From: Verrucomicrobiota bacterium
Lineage (GTDB): Bacteria; Verrucomicrobiota; Verrucomicrobiia; Opitutales; Opitutaceae
DNA length: 64,000 nucleotides
Direction: 5' to 3'
Assembly (NCBI GenBank): GCA_023416735.1
Contig: JAEZGX010000002.1
Location: 1 to 64,000, forward strand
Shown piece after piece: positions 17,227 to 26,522 of the stretch; within the stretch, counting starts at the first letter, position 1; each line of letters starts with the position of its first letter. Below the pieces are notes generated by a model. The model did not search any database and was not told where the DNA came from. It saw only the letters and a list, made by a program, of their open reading frames with translations. Made by a program: the position numbers and the translations under genes.

Positions 17227-20200
17227 ATGAATATTGAATCAATGTTTCCCTTGCGTCGTCGCTACGTCTGTCATCTGGCGGTGGGCTTCGCGACCCTCTC
17301 TGCTGCCCTGCTTGGCATCGCGCAGACGGAAAGAGCCGAGAGCGAAAAGCTTCTCGTTGTAGAGGATGAAGTGTTTCAGTTGAATCCATTCGTTGTCCAA
17401 ACCGAGCGCGACGTCGGATTTGTCGCGGCAAGTTCGCTGGCGGGCGGACGCCTGGCGGGAGACCTGAACGATACCCCGATCGCGTATTCGGTGCTGACCG
17501 GCGATTTCATCGAGGCGCTGCAGCTCACCGATGTGAACGAAATGATGAAGTGGGTGACGAACAGCTCGGATAATCCCGATATGGGAGATTCGATTGCGAC
17601 CGGCACTGCGGTTCGCATCCAGTCTCGCGGCATCGGCAACAGCCCGCAGCGGAATTTCTTTCCCGTTTATTTCAATTTCGATGGCTACAATCTGGAGCGT
17701 CTGGATGTTGCCCGCGGTCCGAATGCGGTGCTCTTCGGCACCACCGGGGTCGGCGGCACGGCGAACAGCGTCACGAAGCGGGCGCACATCAGCACCAAGC
17801 CGAGAACGGAGATCAAGACGACCTATGGCTCTTGGGAAAACTACCGCGTGACGCTCGACCACAACCAGGCGCTGGGCGACACGTTCGCCGTCCGGCTGAA
17901 TGCGCTGTATCAGGACCGCCGCGGATGGCGCGACGCGGAGCTGGAGCGAAAGAACGGAGTGACCCTCGCCTCGGTCTGGCGCCCGCTCAGGAACACCGAG
18001 ATCCGAGCCGAGGCCGAGTGGGGTGAGCAGGAGTGGGCGGCAATCACGACCTACTTCGACGACAACATCAGCGGCTGGGCGGGACAGACCTATTCGGCAC
18101 GGCTTTCGGGCAACACGAATGCACAAGGCGTCTCTGCCTATGGCGCGAACGCCGCGCGATTCATCGGCAATGGTTCCGGCGGCGGTTCACTATATAATTT
18201 CCGCGGCTGGGCCTATACGCGGGGAGGAAATGCGGCGGCGGCGATCCCGGCCGGCGGAGTGATTGTCACCGGTCCGACCGCGAACATCAACAATCAGTCG
18301 ATCGGGGAGCAGATCAACCTTCCGGAAAGTCTCTACGACATCGCGCTCAACAATTCGAATTTCAGGATGCCGGACCGGAAGTTCTCCACCTATGGCGACC
18401 GGCCCAACACGTTTACCGAGCATGACGATTTCACTCTTTCGATCACCCAGCGTATTGGCGAGCGGGTGTTCGTGGAGGTGGCCGGAAACAAGGGGCGGGA
18501 GGAGCTGCGGACCGACACGGGCATCACCCGCGGCATGTCGAGAATATTACTGGATGTGAACACGGTGATGCCGGACGGCTCTCCGAATCCGAACTTTCTC
18601 GAACCCTACGTCGAGATGTTCAGCTACCCTTACGAGCAGTTCCGCGACAAGGAAAACCTCCGCTACTCCGTCGGCTACGTGCTCGACGATACGAAGTGGG
18701 GCGATTTCAAGTTCAACCTGAGCGGCGGCTACTCCAACCAGAAATACGATCGCAACTCCTATGTGCACGCGCTGAAGAGCCAGGACAATCCGATCCTCTG
18801 GTCGACAGCTCTGCACTTCCAAACCCGCATCTACTATCAAAAGGACGATGTGCGGGAAATCGCGAAACCGGGCACTTGGACCTATCTCGACAGCTTTGCG
18901 AATACTCAGCGTGAAATGGAGTCGGCCTATGTTCGCGTGTTCAACAACGAGTCGTTGAACCAAGTGAACGATGCCACCTACGAATATCTGCAAGCAGCGG
19001 TTAACGCGAAGCTCCTGAAGGGTAAGCTCAATCTCGTGGCGGCCGTGCGCCAGGATCGTTATGAGACGTCGCAGAAATCGCCGATCGGGCAGTATGATAA
19101 TTCCACGGACTGGGATGGCGTGACGCGCTACTTCAAGCCGGATGCGCCCGCCGATTGGACACGTCTGACGTATCGGCTGCGCGATTCTTCCGGCAATCCC
19201 TACGGTGAGGCGATCCCGGCGGAAGTCCGGCCCCGCGTCTCGAACTATCGGGATCCTCTCTATGCCAACGATCGTTTCCAGGACGACTACTCGCCGCCCA
19301 ATATCTCGGATGATGTCGTGACCTCGTCGGTCGGCGCGGTGTATCACCTCACCAACAAGGTCAGCGTGTTCGCCAATTACGCGGAGTCCTTCGTCCCGGC
19401 GAGTTCCGCGGTGAAGATCAACGGCTCGTTGTTCGACCCTCGCTCCTCGTATGGCACGGACCTCGGCCTGCGTTTCACGCTCCTCGACGGCGGAATCGTG
19501 GCCACCTTGAGCCGGTATGAAGGACGCGAGACTAACGCGACCACAACGGCGTCGGCGCTCTTCCCATATAACCAAATCCTGCGCGCGCGTCCGTTGAACG
19601 ACCTCACCCCGGGCAATTACAATGCCCGCGGGCTGGCGCAGGTGCCGACCGGTTACGTCGACAGCATGAACACGACGACGGAAGGGTGGGAGTTCGAGGT
19701 GACGGCCAACATCACTCGCAACTGGCGACTTTCGTTCAACGCCTCCGTGCCCGAGGCCTATCAAACGAACCGTAACGCGGAATCGGTGGCCTACTTCAAG
19801 ACGAACGAGGCGACGCTGCGTCAGATCATCGTCGATGCGGGCGGCTCCTTCAATGGAGAGGTGGCGGTGTTCACCTCCACGGTGCCGCCGGGCCAGAACG
19901 CCGACATGGGGCCGAATGCAGTCAACGCGTGGAATACGATCCGTGATTCGCTGGCCTCCATCGGCGCGGAAGCCCAGGAGCGCACGCGGGTGAACAAGGT
20001 GCTGTGGAATCTGTATACCGACTACGACATGAGCCGCTTCGTCAAGGGGCTGCGTCTCGGCGCGGGTTTGAACCATCGCGGCAAGCAGGTCATCGGATTC
20101 CGCGGATCTGACACGATCGTGAATCCGAACAACCCGGCGCAGGCGATCGACGACCCGTCGGTCAACGAATACACGCCGGTTTATAGCGATTCATACACGG

Positions 20201-20427
20201 TGGGCACGCTGACCGCGTCCTATACCCATCGTATCATGAATAAATATAGCATGACGTATGCGTTGAAGATCGATAACCTATTCGATTACGAGGATCCGAT
20301 ATATATCAACACGATCGCTCGTCCCGCGAACGGAGACCTGAGCACGCCCGCGCGGGTCGCGACACCCAATCGCTATTATTGGCTGACTCCCCGCAACTAC
20401 ACGCTCAGCGCAAGCTTGCGGTTCTAA
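17227..20427 (+). CDS. TonB-dependent outer-membrane receptor (GntR-linked)
   Basis: This 1066-residue receptor has a signal peptide over about residues 1-32 and EVFQLNPFVV near residues 48-57 as the probable TonB-contact segment. This copy has Asn where the other three have Ser. A plug domain contains IQSRGIGNSP and LERLDVARGPNAVLFGTTG. A long barrel ends in LSASLRF. It is transcribed away from the GntR gene, with a palindrome 41 bases upstream. A strong intrinsic terminator follows, yet the catabolic operon begins 89 bases later, so it probably gives more receptor than enzyme transcripts. Confidence 0.93.
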   Translation: MNIESMFPLRRRYVCHLAVGFATLSAALLGIAQTERAESEKLLVVEDEVFQLNPFVVQTERDVGFVAASSLAGGRLAGDLNDTPIAYSVLTGDFIEALQLTDVNEMMKWVTNSSDNPDMGDSIATGTAVRIQSRGIGNSPQRNFFPVYFNFDGYNLERLDVARGPNAVLFGTTGVGGTANSVTKRAHISTKPRTEIKTTYGSWENYRVTLDHNQALGDTFAVRLNALYQDRRGWRDAELERKNGVTLASVWRPLRNTEIRAEAEWGEQEWAAITTYFDDNISGWAGQTYSARLSGNTNAQGVSAYGANAARFIGNGSGGGSLYNFRGWAYTRGGNAAAAIPAGGVIVTGPTANINNQSIGEQINLPESLYDIALNNSNFRMPDRKFSTYGDRPNTFTEHDDFTLSITQRIGERVFVEVAGNKGREELRTDTGITRGMSRILLDVNTVMPDGSPNPNFLEPYVEMFSYPYEQFRDKENLRYSVGYVLDDTKWGDFKFNLSGGYSNQKYDRNSYVHALKSQDNPILWSTALHFQTRIYYQKDDVREIAKPGTWTYLDSFANTQREMESAYVRVFNNESLNQVNDATYEYLQAAVNAKLLKGKLNLVAAVRQDRYETSQKSPIGQYDNSTDWDGVTRYFKPDAPADWTRLTYRLRDSSGNPYGEAIPAEVRPRVSNYRDPLYANDRFQDDYSPPNISDDVVTSSVGAVYHLTNKVSVFANYAESFVPASSAVKINGSLFDPRSSYGTDLGLRFTLLDGGIVATLSRYEGRETNATTTASALFPYNQILRARPLNDLTPGNYNARGLAQVPTGYVDSMNTTTEGWEFEVTANITRNWRLSFNASVPEAYQTNRNAESVAYFKTNEATLRQIIVDAGGSFNGEVAVFTSTVPPGQNADMGPNAVNAWNTIRDSLASIGAEAQERTRVNKVLWNLYTDYDMSRFVKGLRLGAGLNHRGKQVIGFRGSDTIVNPNNPAQAIDDPSVNEYTPVYSDSYTVGTLTASYTHRIMNKYSMTYALKIDNLFDYEDPIYINTIARPANGDLSTPARVATPNRYYWLTPRNYTLSASLRF

Positions 20428-20440
20428 GTCCGTATTCACA

Positions 20441-20475
20441 AGCCCCCTTGGCGAGATCGCCAAAGGGGGCTTTTT
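20441..20475 (+). terminator. Intrinsic terminator after the receptor gene
   Basis: AGCCCCCTTGGCGA pairs with TCGCCAAAGGGGGCT (one bulged A), with a two-base loop in the pairing drawn here, and a run of five T follows. It stands 13 bases after the receptor stop and before the next operon, so it should terminate most or part of the transcript. Confidence 0.85.
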
Positions 20476-20516
20476 GATCCGAACCCGAAACCTGCTTCCA
20501 CCCCGCTTCCTGCGAT

Positions 20517-22223
20517 ATGAACTGTCCTGCCGCCCTGTTTTTCAGACTGCCCCTGCTCGCCCTTTCGTTGGTGACCGTTGGATCGATGCAAGGAAAGGAC
20601 GACACCGGCCGCACTCGCGTGCCCTACAAGATCTGGATCAATCACGACGGGACGAATATCACGGGATTGGTGAGTCCCTTTCACCAGAAAGGGCAGGGGT
20701 TCTCGGAGCAGGTGTTTGCCGCATCGATCGATGAACTTGCGGGCAAAGGGATCGATGCCGTCGCTTTCAGTCCGGGCAATGGCTCGGTGCCGTGGTGGCA
20801 AAGCAAGACGAACGATCATTGGGAATGGTTTGTGCAGAGAACGGGAAAAAAGCCCAGTGCAGTCGGCCAGTATATCATGGGCGGCGGCGACTTGGTGCGC
20901 GTGTTTGTGGAGCGCTGCCGGGCGAATGGATTGTCGCCGATCATCACGCTGCGTTTGAAGGACGAGCACGACATCGAACGGTTGGACAGCGAATGGGTCT
21001 CGCGTTTCTATTTTGAGCATCAATCCTGGCGCCTCGACCGCGATCCGCGGGCGGTTTTCGGAAAGCGCGGATTGAACTGGATCTATCCCGGCGTGGCGGA
21101 AGAGCGGCTGGCGGTGATTCGCGAGATTGCGGAGAATTATGATATCGACGGGATCGAACTGGATTTCATGCGATTCCCTCCGTTCTTCGACCTGGAGCAA
21201 TCGTCCTACAGCCAGCGTCGCGATGTCATGACCGGATTCATCCGGCGGACCCGGGAGATCTTGGAACGCACCGCGAAACCGGGAAAGAGCCGTGTCCTTT
21301 CAATTCGGATACCGAACCGCACGAAAGAGTATCGCGACATCGGGCTCGATCTGCCGCTTCTCGATCAGAAAGGGTTGATCGACATCATTCAGGTCTCGCC
21401 GTCGTATGTGAGCCAGGTGGAGAGCGATGTCGGGCTGGTGGTCTCGCTAGCGCCCAAAGCGGCGGTGTTTTACGAGATGACGCATGCATCGATGCGCGGC
21501 CCATCGCCGAGTTGGGGGCGGTTCGGCGACGATTATCCGATCCGGGTTACGACCGACGAACAGTTTTATACGGCCGCGAACCTCGCGTATGCGCGCGGAG
21601 CGGCGGGCATCAGTCTTTTCAATTTTCATTATACTCGCGCCAGTGTGCGCGATGGGAAGCACTCGATCGGCGGAAGCATTGGCCGGGAGCCGCCGTTTCA
21701 CGTGATCAATGGAATGCGTGATCCGGCGTGGTTGAGCGAGCAGCCCCAATATTACTGGATGCCGTATTGGTGGAAAACGGGCTATCACGGCCGTCAGTTC
21801 CAGTTGCCGCAGCGGTTTGTGGTCGGCGACGAGCGTCGGTTCGAACTGGATCTGGCGCTGCCGAAAACGTCGATTTCGGGCGCGCGATTGCAGATCCGCA
21901 CCGCGGGAGGCACGCCGGTGTTGAGCGCAACCGAACCGGTGGCTTACGTGAGAGGTCGGCCCCTGCTCGTGTGGCGGGCATGGTTAAACGGCGTGAGTTT
22001 GACCCCGACAGAAAAGAAAGGTGAGCCGTTCCCTGAACCTTACGGCGCGTTCCTCGGGGAGAAGGAGGATTACGCGGCGTGGGACGTGCCCGCGCAGGCG
22101 TTGCGCGACGGCCCGAACAGCATCGAGCTGGAGCTGGCGGATGCGCCGATCAGCGACGAATTCAACATCCAGGTGATCTGGATGGATCTCGCAGTGTTCA
22201 CCGAGACAAGCGTCCAGCGATGA
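20517..22223 (+). CDS. GHL10-type glycoside hydrolase-like protein, Sec-exported
   Basis: This 568-residue protein has a Sec signal peptide (about residues 1-24). A TIM-barrel-like region contains AVAFSPGNGSVPWWQS, IITLRLKDEHD and YDIDGIELDFMRFP (residues 208-221), the last resembling the GHL10 family motif around catalytic-type acids. A beta-rich C-terminal domain (from about 410) looks carbohydrate-binding. It is a paralogue of the next gene, with the same order of motifs, but uses a different export route. A polysaccharide-degrading function is likely. No substrate is established for this family. Confidence 0.72.
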   Translation: MNCPAALFFRLPLLALSLVTVGSMQGKDDTGRTRVPYKIWINHDGTNITGLVSPFHQKGQGFSEQVFAASIDELAGKGIDAVAFSPGNGSVPWWQSKTNDHWEWFVQRTGKKPSAVGQYIMGGGDLVRVFVERCRANGLSPIITLRLKDEHDIERLDSEWVSRFYFEHQSWRLDRDPRAVFGKRGLNWIYPGVAEERLAVIREIAENYDIDGIELDFMRFPPFFDLEQSSYSQRRDVMTGFIRRTREILERTAKPGKSRVLSIRIPNRTKEYRDIGLDLPLLDQKGLIDIIQVSPSYVSQVESDVGLVVSLAPKAAVFYEMTHASMRGPSPSWGRFGDDYPIRVTTDEQFYTAANLAYARGAAGISLFNFHYTRASVRDGKHSIGGSIGREPPFHVINGMRDPAWLSEQPQYYWMPYWWKTGYHGRQFQLPQRFVVGDERRFELDLALPKTSISGARLQIRTAGGTPVLSATEPVAYVRGRPLLVWRAWLNGVSLTPTEKKGEPFPEPYGAFLGEKEDYAAWDVPAQALRDGPNSIELELADAPISDEFNIQVIWMDLAVFTETSVQR

Positions 22224-22255
22224 CCGAGTGACTGATTGAAATTTCCTGAATTCCT

Positions 22256-23935
22256 ATGAGCAGCACAAATTTGGATAGGCGGACTTTTTTGAAATCGGCC
22301 GGAGCATTGGGCGCGACGGCGCTGATGGGACGCGGCGTCGCGCTGGGCCGGGAGTCTTCGTCGGTTCCTGTTTCGCAGAAGCCCGGTAAAGCGCCTTATC
22401 GGGTTATTTTTAGCAACGATACGACCAATATCACCACGTGTATAAGCCCCTATCACAAGAAAGGCGAGGAGTGGCGGCCGGAGATGCTCGAGGCGACGGT
22501 TGATGAAGTGGCAGGTCATGGCGTTGACGCGCATTTCATCCAACTCGCGCACGGGCAGGTGCCGTGGTATCAAAGTAAAATATATCCGCTGGCGCAGCAC
22601 CACCGCTGGTGGGAGGAGCGTTTCGGGGTCAGCGCCAAGCACGCGGCGTTCAACCTGAACGGAATCCACAGCTATATCCTGGATGGCGGCGACCTGCTGC
22701 AGGTGTTTATCGATCGTTGTCGGAAGGTTGGTCAGGCGCCTTTTGTTTCGATGCGGATGAACGACGTGCATCATGTCGAACACGTCGACACGCCGGGGAA
22801 CACGCGAGGCATCCATAGCATCACGCGTTTTTATGCGGAGCATCCTGAGTGGCGCTTGGGAACGGATCTTCTGAGTTGGAGCGAGCGCGCGTTAAATTGG
22901 GCGGTGCCCGAGGTGCGGGACTGGGTGTTCGGGTTTATTGCGGAGCAGTGTCGCAACTATGACATCGACGGCTTCGAACTCGATTTCCAGCGGTTCCCCT
23001 CCTATTTCCGGCTAAACGAAACGACGTCGGAGCAGCGGCGAAAGATCATGCGCGAATTCATCGCGCGCGTCCGCGCGGTGCTAGACGAGAACGGCGGCCG
23101 GCATCGCTGGCTGGGCGTGCGGATCCCCTGTTATACCGGAGGGTTCGATTCTATCGGAATCGATCTCCCGCAGTGGGTGGATGCCGGTGTGGAGATGGTC
23201 AACGTCTCGCCCTTTTACTTCACGGCGCAGGATACCGAGTTTGCGGCGATCCGCGCGATGGCGCCGACGACCGCGATGTATCTCGAGATGTGTCACTCGA
23301 CCTGGAACGGAAAGCGCGTGGCTCCCGGTTACGATGCGTTCACTTTTCGACGAACGACGCCCGAGCAGTATGAGACGACAGCTCATCTGGCTTATCAACA
23401 AGGCGCGGACGGCGTCAGCCTCTTCAACTTCGTCTATTACCGCGAGCATGGTCGAGGAGAACGAGGACCTTTCAACGAGCCGCCATTCCATGCGCTGGAT
23501 CATCTCGGAGATCGGGAATATCTCGCGAAGCAGCCGCAGCACTGGTTCCTCGCGCCTGGCTGGAAACCGAGTTTTAACGCCTCACGATTCGTGCTGCCGA
23601 AGGCGATTCGCGCGGGAGAGACGCACGAACTGCGGTTGATGTTTGCGGCTCCGACCGGTGGATGGAAGCGCGATGGCGTTCTTCGGTTCCAAGCCGAGCA
23701 AGCGTGGGGCGGGGCAAAACTGGCCGTGAAGCTGAACGACGAAGCGCTGTCGTCTTCGGAAAAAACGGGCGAGCCGTATCCCAATCCCTATCCGCCGCTG
23801 CTGGGCGATGCTCAACGAAACCGGGCGTGGTCGGTGCCGGCGCGACTTTTGCGCGATGGATGGAATCATTTCGTTTTCACGCTCGAAGAGGGCGACGCCA
23901 ACACGATCGAGTTCATAGATCTCGGCGTGGCCTGA
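22256..23935 (+). CDS. GHL10-type glycoside hydrolase-like protein, Tat-exported paralogue
   Basis: This 559-residue protein starts with a twin-arginine signal (DRRTFLKSAGALGATALMG, about residues 7-25). It repeats the layout of its upstream neighbour: VDAHFIQLAHGQVPWYQS, VSMRMNDVHH, YDIDGFELDFQRFPSYF (from residue 235) and GADGVSLFNF, then a beta-sandwich tail. The two genes are 32 bases apart and probably arose by duplication. Tat export implies folding in the cytoplasm, perhaps with a bound cofactor or partner. The enzyme activity is unknown. Confidence 0.72.
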   Translation: MSSTNLDRRTFLKSAGALGATALMGRGVALGRESSSVPVSQKPGKAPYRVIFSNDTTNITTCISPYHKKGEEWRPEMLEATVDEVAGHGVDAHFIQLAHGQVPWYQSKIYPLAQHHRWWEERFGVSAKHAAFNLNGIHSYILDGGDLLQVFIDRCRKVGQAPFVSMRMNDVHHVEHVDTPGNTRGIHSITRFYAEHPEWRLGTDLLSWSERALNWAVPEVRDWVFGFIAEQCRNYDIDGFELDFQRFPSYFRLNETTSEQRRKIMREFIARVRAVLDENGGRHRWLGVRIPCYTGGFDSIGIDLPQWVDAGVEMVNVSPFYFTAQDTEFAAIRAMAPTTAMYLEMCHSTWNGKRVAPGYDAFTFRRTTPEQYETTAHLAYQQGADGVSLFNFVYYREHGRGERGPFNEPPFHALDHLGDREYLAKQPQHWFLAPGWKPSFNASRFVLPKAIRAGETHELRLMFAAPTGGWKRDGVLRFQAEQAWGGAKLAVKLNDEALSSSEKTGEPYPNPYPPLLGDAQRNRAWSVPARLLRDGWNHFVFTLEEGDANTIEFIDLGVA

Positions 23936-23961
23936 GACGAAATCACGGGAGCTTCTCTAGA

Positions 23962-24792
23962 ATGAAAAAAGAAAAACGATTTCACATCCGGTGTGACATG
24001 GAGGGTGTGAGCGGCGTGGTGGATCTCGCGCAAGTGACACCGGGAGCGCCCGAGTATGCGGAGGCTCGGCGATATTTCATGGCGGAGTTGTTGGCGCTCA
24101 TCGAAGGGCTGAAGGACGGAGGCGCCACCGATGTCTCGGTTTACGATGAACATTGGTTTGGGCGGAATGTGGATCTGTCCCAGATCCCGGTGGGAGTGAG
24201 GGTGTTCTGTGGAAAACCGCCTTACCGGGCAGATTGGGCCGGCGGGCTGGACGCGTCGCATGCCGGAATGATCCTGCATGGTCTGCACTCGATGGAAGGC
24301 ACGGGTGAGACGCTGGCGCATACCTACGAGCCGGATTTCCGCGCTATCTATATAAATGGAAGACAAGTCGGAGAGATCGGCATGGAGACTGCGATCGCCG
24401 GCGATTGGGGCGTTCCACTGGCGATGGTGGTGGCGGACTCAGCTGGCGTGGACGAGGCGAAGGCACTCGTGCCGGACGTAGCCGGTGTGAGCACCAAGCG
24501 TTCGCACTGTTATCACGGCGCGGAATGTCATGCCCTCGTTGACAATGTGAACGCGATTCGCGTGGCGGCCCGCCGCTTGGCGGAAACATGCCCCAATATC
24601 GCTCCTTTCCAAGTGGCCGGCCCAGTCGAACTGATCTGCGAGTTCAAAGCTGGCCGGTATCTCGACGCGCTGCGCGTGCGGGCGAAAGACGCTTTTGTCA
24701 CGGAGAACCGGCTGCGATTGACGGCCCCCACGGTTACGGCGGCGTGGGCCGACTACTGGCAGCTGAAGCTGAAGGTTCAGGCCGATCTCTAA
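23962..24792 (+). CDS. M55-family D-aminopeptidase-like protein
   Basis: This 276-residue cytoplasmic protein begins at an ATG 26 bases after the previous stop. It starts MKKEKRFHIRCDMEGVSGV, with the Asp-x-Glu metal site of the DppA/M55 family. DVSVYDEHWFG, GMILHGLHSMEGTGETLAHTY, the long segment INGRQVGEIGMETAIAGDWGV, and STKRSHCYHG with further metal ligands follow. DppA is a zinc D-aminopeptidase. A peptidase inside a sugar operon is unusual. It may cleave an amino-acid substituent from a sugar, or the fold may be used for another amide. That role is inference. Confidence 0.85.
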   Translation: MKKEKRFHIRCDMEGVSGVVDLAQVTPGAPEYAEARRYFMAELLALIEGLKDGGATDVSVYDEHWFGRNVDLSQIPVGVRVFCGKPPYRADWAGGLDASHAGMILHGLHSMEGTGETLAHTYEPDFRAIYINGRQVGEIGMETAIAGDWGVPLAMVVADSAGVDEAKALVPDVAGVSTKRSHCYHGAECHALVDNVNAIRVAARRLAETCPNIAPFQVAGPVELICEFKAGRYLDALRVRAKDAFVTENRLRLTAPTVTAAWADYWQLKLKVQADL

Positions 24793-24796
24793 TTTT

Positions 24797-25585
24797 ATGA
24801 CGAAATCTCTCGATGCACCGACGCGTGTGCGTGAAGCCCTGGCTAATCGCTCGCCGGTGCTGGGCTCGTGGTTGCAAGGCGGATCGCTCGCCGCCGCGGA
24901 AATCCTGGCCGGGGCCGGGTTCTCCTGGCTGGGCCTCGATTGCGAGCACACCTCGGCCGATATTGCGTCAGTCGAAAGTTTTGCCCGCGCGTTGCAGGGC
25001 CGCGACACGACATTTCTCGTGCGCGTGAGCCGTTGCGACGAACTCGAGATCCGGAAGTGTCTCGACGTCGGAGCGGACGGGGTGATCGTGCCGCTGGTAA
25101 ACAATGCGGAGCAGGCGAAGCGGGCGGTCGCAGCGGCCAAGTATCCGCCCGTGGGGAACCGGGGATTTTGTTTTGGCCGGATGAACGAGTGGGGGAACGC
25201 GTTCGATGATTACGCTCGGTCGGCCAATCAGCGAACGATCGTGATCGCGATGATCGAGTCGAAGCAAGCGATCGAGAATCTCGACGAAATCCTCGCGGTG
25301 GAAGGCCTCGATGGGGTTTTTATCGGGCCTTACGACTTGAGTGGATCCTACGGCGTGCCCGGAGAAACGCAGCACCCGCTGGTGAAGGAAGCGTGTCAAC
25401 GCGTGGTGGAGGCATGTCGCCGCGCGCGGAAGACCGCGGGACAGCATCTGGTGCGTTCGACGAGCGAGCAGGTGGCCGCTGCGCTGGCGAACGGATTCAC
25501 GTTTCTTTGTCTGGATGCGGATATCATTTTTCTGCAACAGGCGGCTTCCCAAGCGCTGAAGGACGCGAGCGCCAGCCTTTCATGA
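24797..25585 (+). CDS. HpcH/HpaI-family aldolase (2-keto-3-deoxy acid type)
   Basis: This 262-residue TIM-barrel aldolase contains GSWLQGGSLAAAEILAGAGFSWLGLDCEHT, VGADGVIVPLVNNAEQA, MIESKQAIENLDEIL and GVFIGPYDLSGSYG. These are the metal-site and substrate blocks of class II pyruvate aldolases such as 2-dehydro-3-deoxyglucarate aldolase. It would split a 2-keto-3-deoxy sugar acid into pyruvate and an aldehyde. It starts four bases after the peptidase stop and overlaps the next start by four bases. Its presence suggests an acidic sugar, in line with an FCD-type regulator. Confidence 0.9.
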   Translation: MTKSLDAPTRVREALANRSPVLGSWLQGGSLAAAEILAGAGFSWLGLDCEHTSADIASVESFARALQGRDTTFLVRVSRCDELEIRKCLDVGADGVIVPLVNNAEQAKRAVAAAKYPPVGNRGFCFGRMNEWGNAFDDYARSANQRTIVIAMIESKQAIENLDEILAVEGLDGVFIGPYDLSGSYGVPGETQHPLVKEACQRVVEACRRARKTAGQHLVRSTSEQVAAALANGFTFLCLDADIIFLQQAASQALKDASASLS

Positions 25586-26502
25586 ACAATTCTATCAAAG
25601 AGTATGCCCGTCTCGGGCTCGTGCATCATATGTTGTATGCCCGTTGCCTCAACGATCCCGAGTATCACGAGAAGACGCTCGTCGAAATGGCCGCACGCAC
25701 GGATATCGAGACGTTCGACTGCTGCCTGCCTTACGGAGCGGAGAGACAGGAACGTCTGGCCCAGGCGATCCGGGCGAGCGGCAAGGAGCATGTCGTGTTT
25801 GCTACGCATCTCTTCCCGCTGCGGAAACTTTCCTTCTGTTCGACCTCGTATTCGGAGCAGGCGCAGGCCCGCATGGTCATCGCGGACATGGTGAGGCAAG
25901 CGGCTTCGATCGGAGCGACGGGTTTTATTTTCGCGTCGGGCGGACCGCCGGCGGCAGAGGCGACCGCGGCGAACAAGGAAGCCTTCTACGATTTCTGCTG
26001 TTGGTTGTGCGGCGAACTCGCGCCTCACGGGATCGACGCGTTACTGGAGCCGTTCGATTTCGATTTCGACAAGCAGTTCGCGTTCGGACCGCTCGACGAA
26101 AATCTGGAACTCGCCCGGCGCGTGGCGGCGCAGCATCCGAATTTTGGCATCGAGCTCGACGTCGCTCATTTGCCGCTCATGCGCGAGGACATGCTTTCCT
26201 CCATTCGGCGTTCAGCCCCGTGGCTGCGGCGAGTGCACCTCGGCAACTGTGTGATGCGTGATCGGGGCGATCCTTTCTACGGAGACAAGCATCCGCCGAT
26301 CGGCTACCCGGGCGGCGAGATCGATACGGCGCAACTCGTCGACGTGTTGGGCGAATTGCTGAACGTGGGCTTTCTTGATCGCGACAATCGCGGCGATCTC
26401 GTGGTGGAGCTGAATCCATTTCCAGCGATGTCGGAGGACGCGTCCGTGGCAGACAACTTTCGTCGGGTGAACGAAGCCTGGGCGCAGGTTTCTCCCGAGT
26501 GA
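25582..26502 (+). CDS. Sugar phosphate isomerase/epimerase-like TIM-barrel protein
   Basis: Starting at the ATG overlapping the aldolase stop (ATGA), the protein is 306 residues. The xylose-isomerase-like AP-endonuclease-2 fold is suggested by LLEPFDFDFDKQFAFG, FGIELDVAHLPLM, RRVHLGNCVM and DLVVELNPF, which carry the spaced Glu, Asp and His metal ligands. Members isomerise or epimerise keto and aldo sugars or sugar acids. As the last gene of the GHL10/M55/aldolase operon it probably converts the released sugar before the aldolase step. The exact substrate is unknown. Confidence 0.8.
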   Translation: MNNSIKEYARLGLVHHMLYARCLNDPEYHEKTLVEMAARTDIETFDCCLPYGAERQERLAQAIRASGKEHVVFATHLFPLRKLSFCSTSYSEQAQARMVIADMVRQAASIGATGFIFASGGPPAAEATAANKEAFYDFCCWLCGELAPHGIDALLEPFDFDFDKQFAFGPLDENLELARRVAAQHPNFGIELDVAHLPLMREDMLSSIRRSAPWLRRVHLGNCVMRDRGDPFYGDKHPPIGYPGGEIDTAQLVDVLGELLNVGFLDRDNRGDLVVELNPFPAMSEDASVADNFRRVNEAWAQVSPE

Positions 26503-26522
26503 CGACAACCGACGATGTCGAG

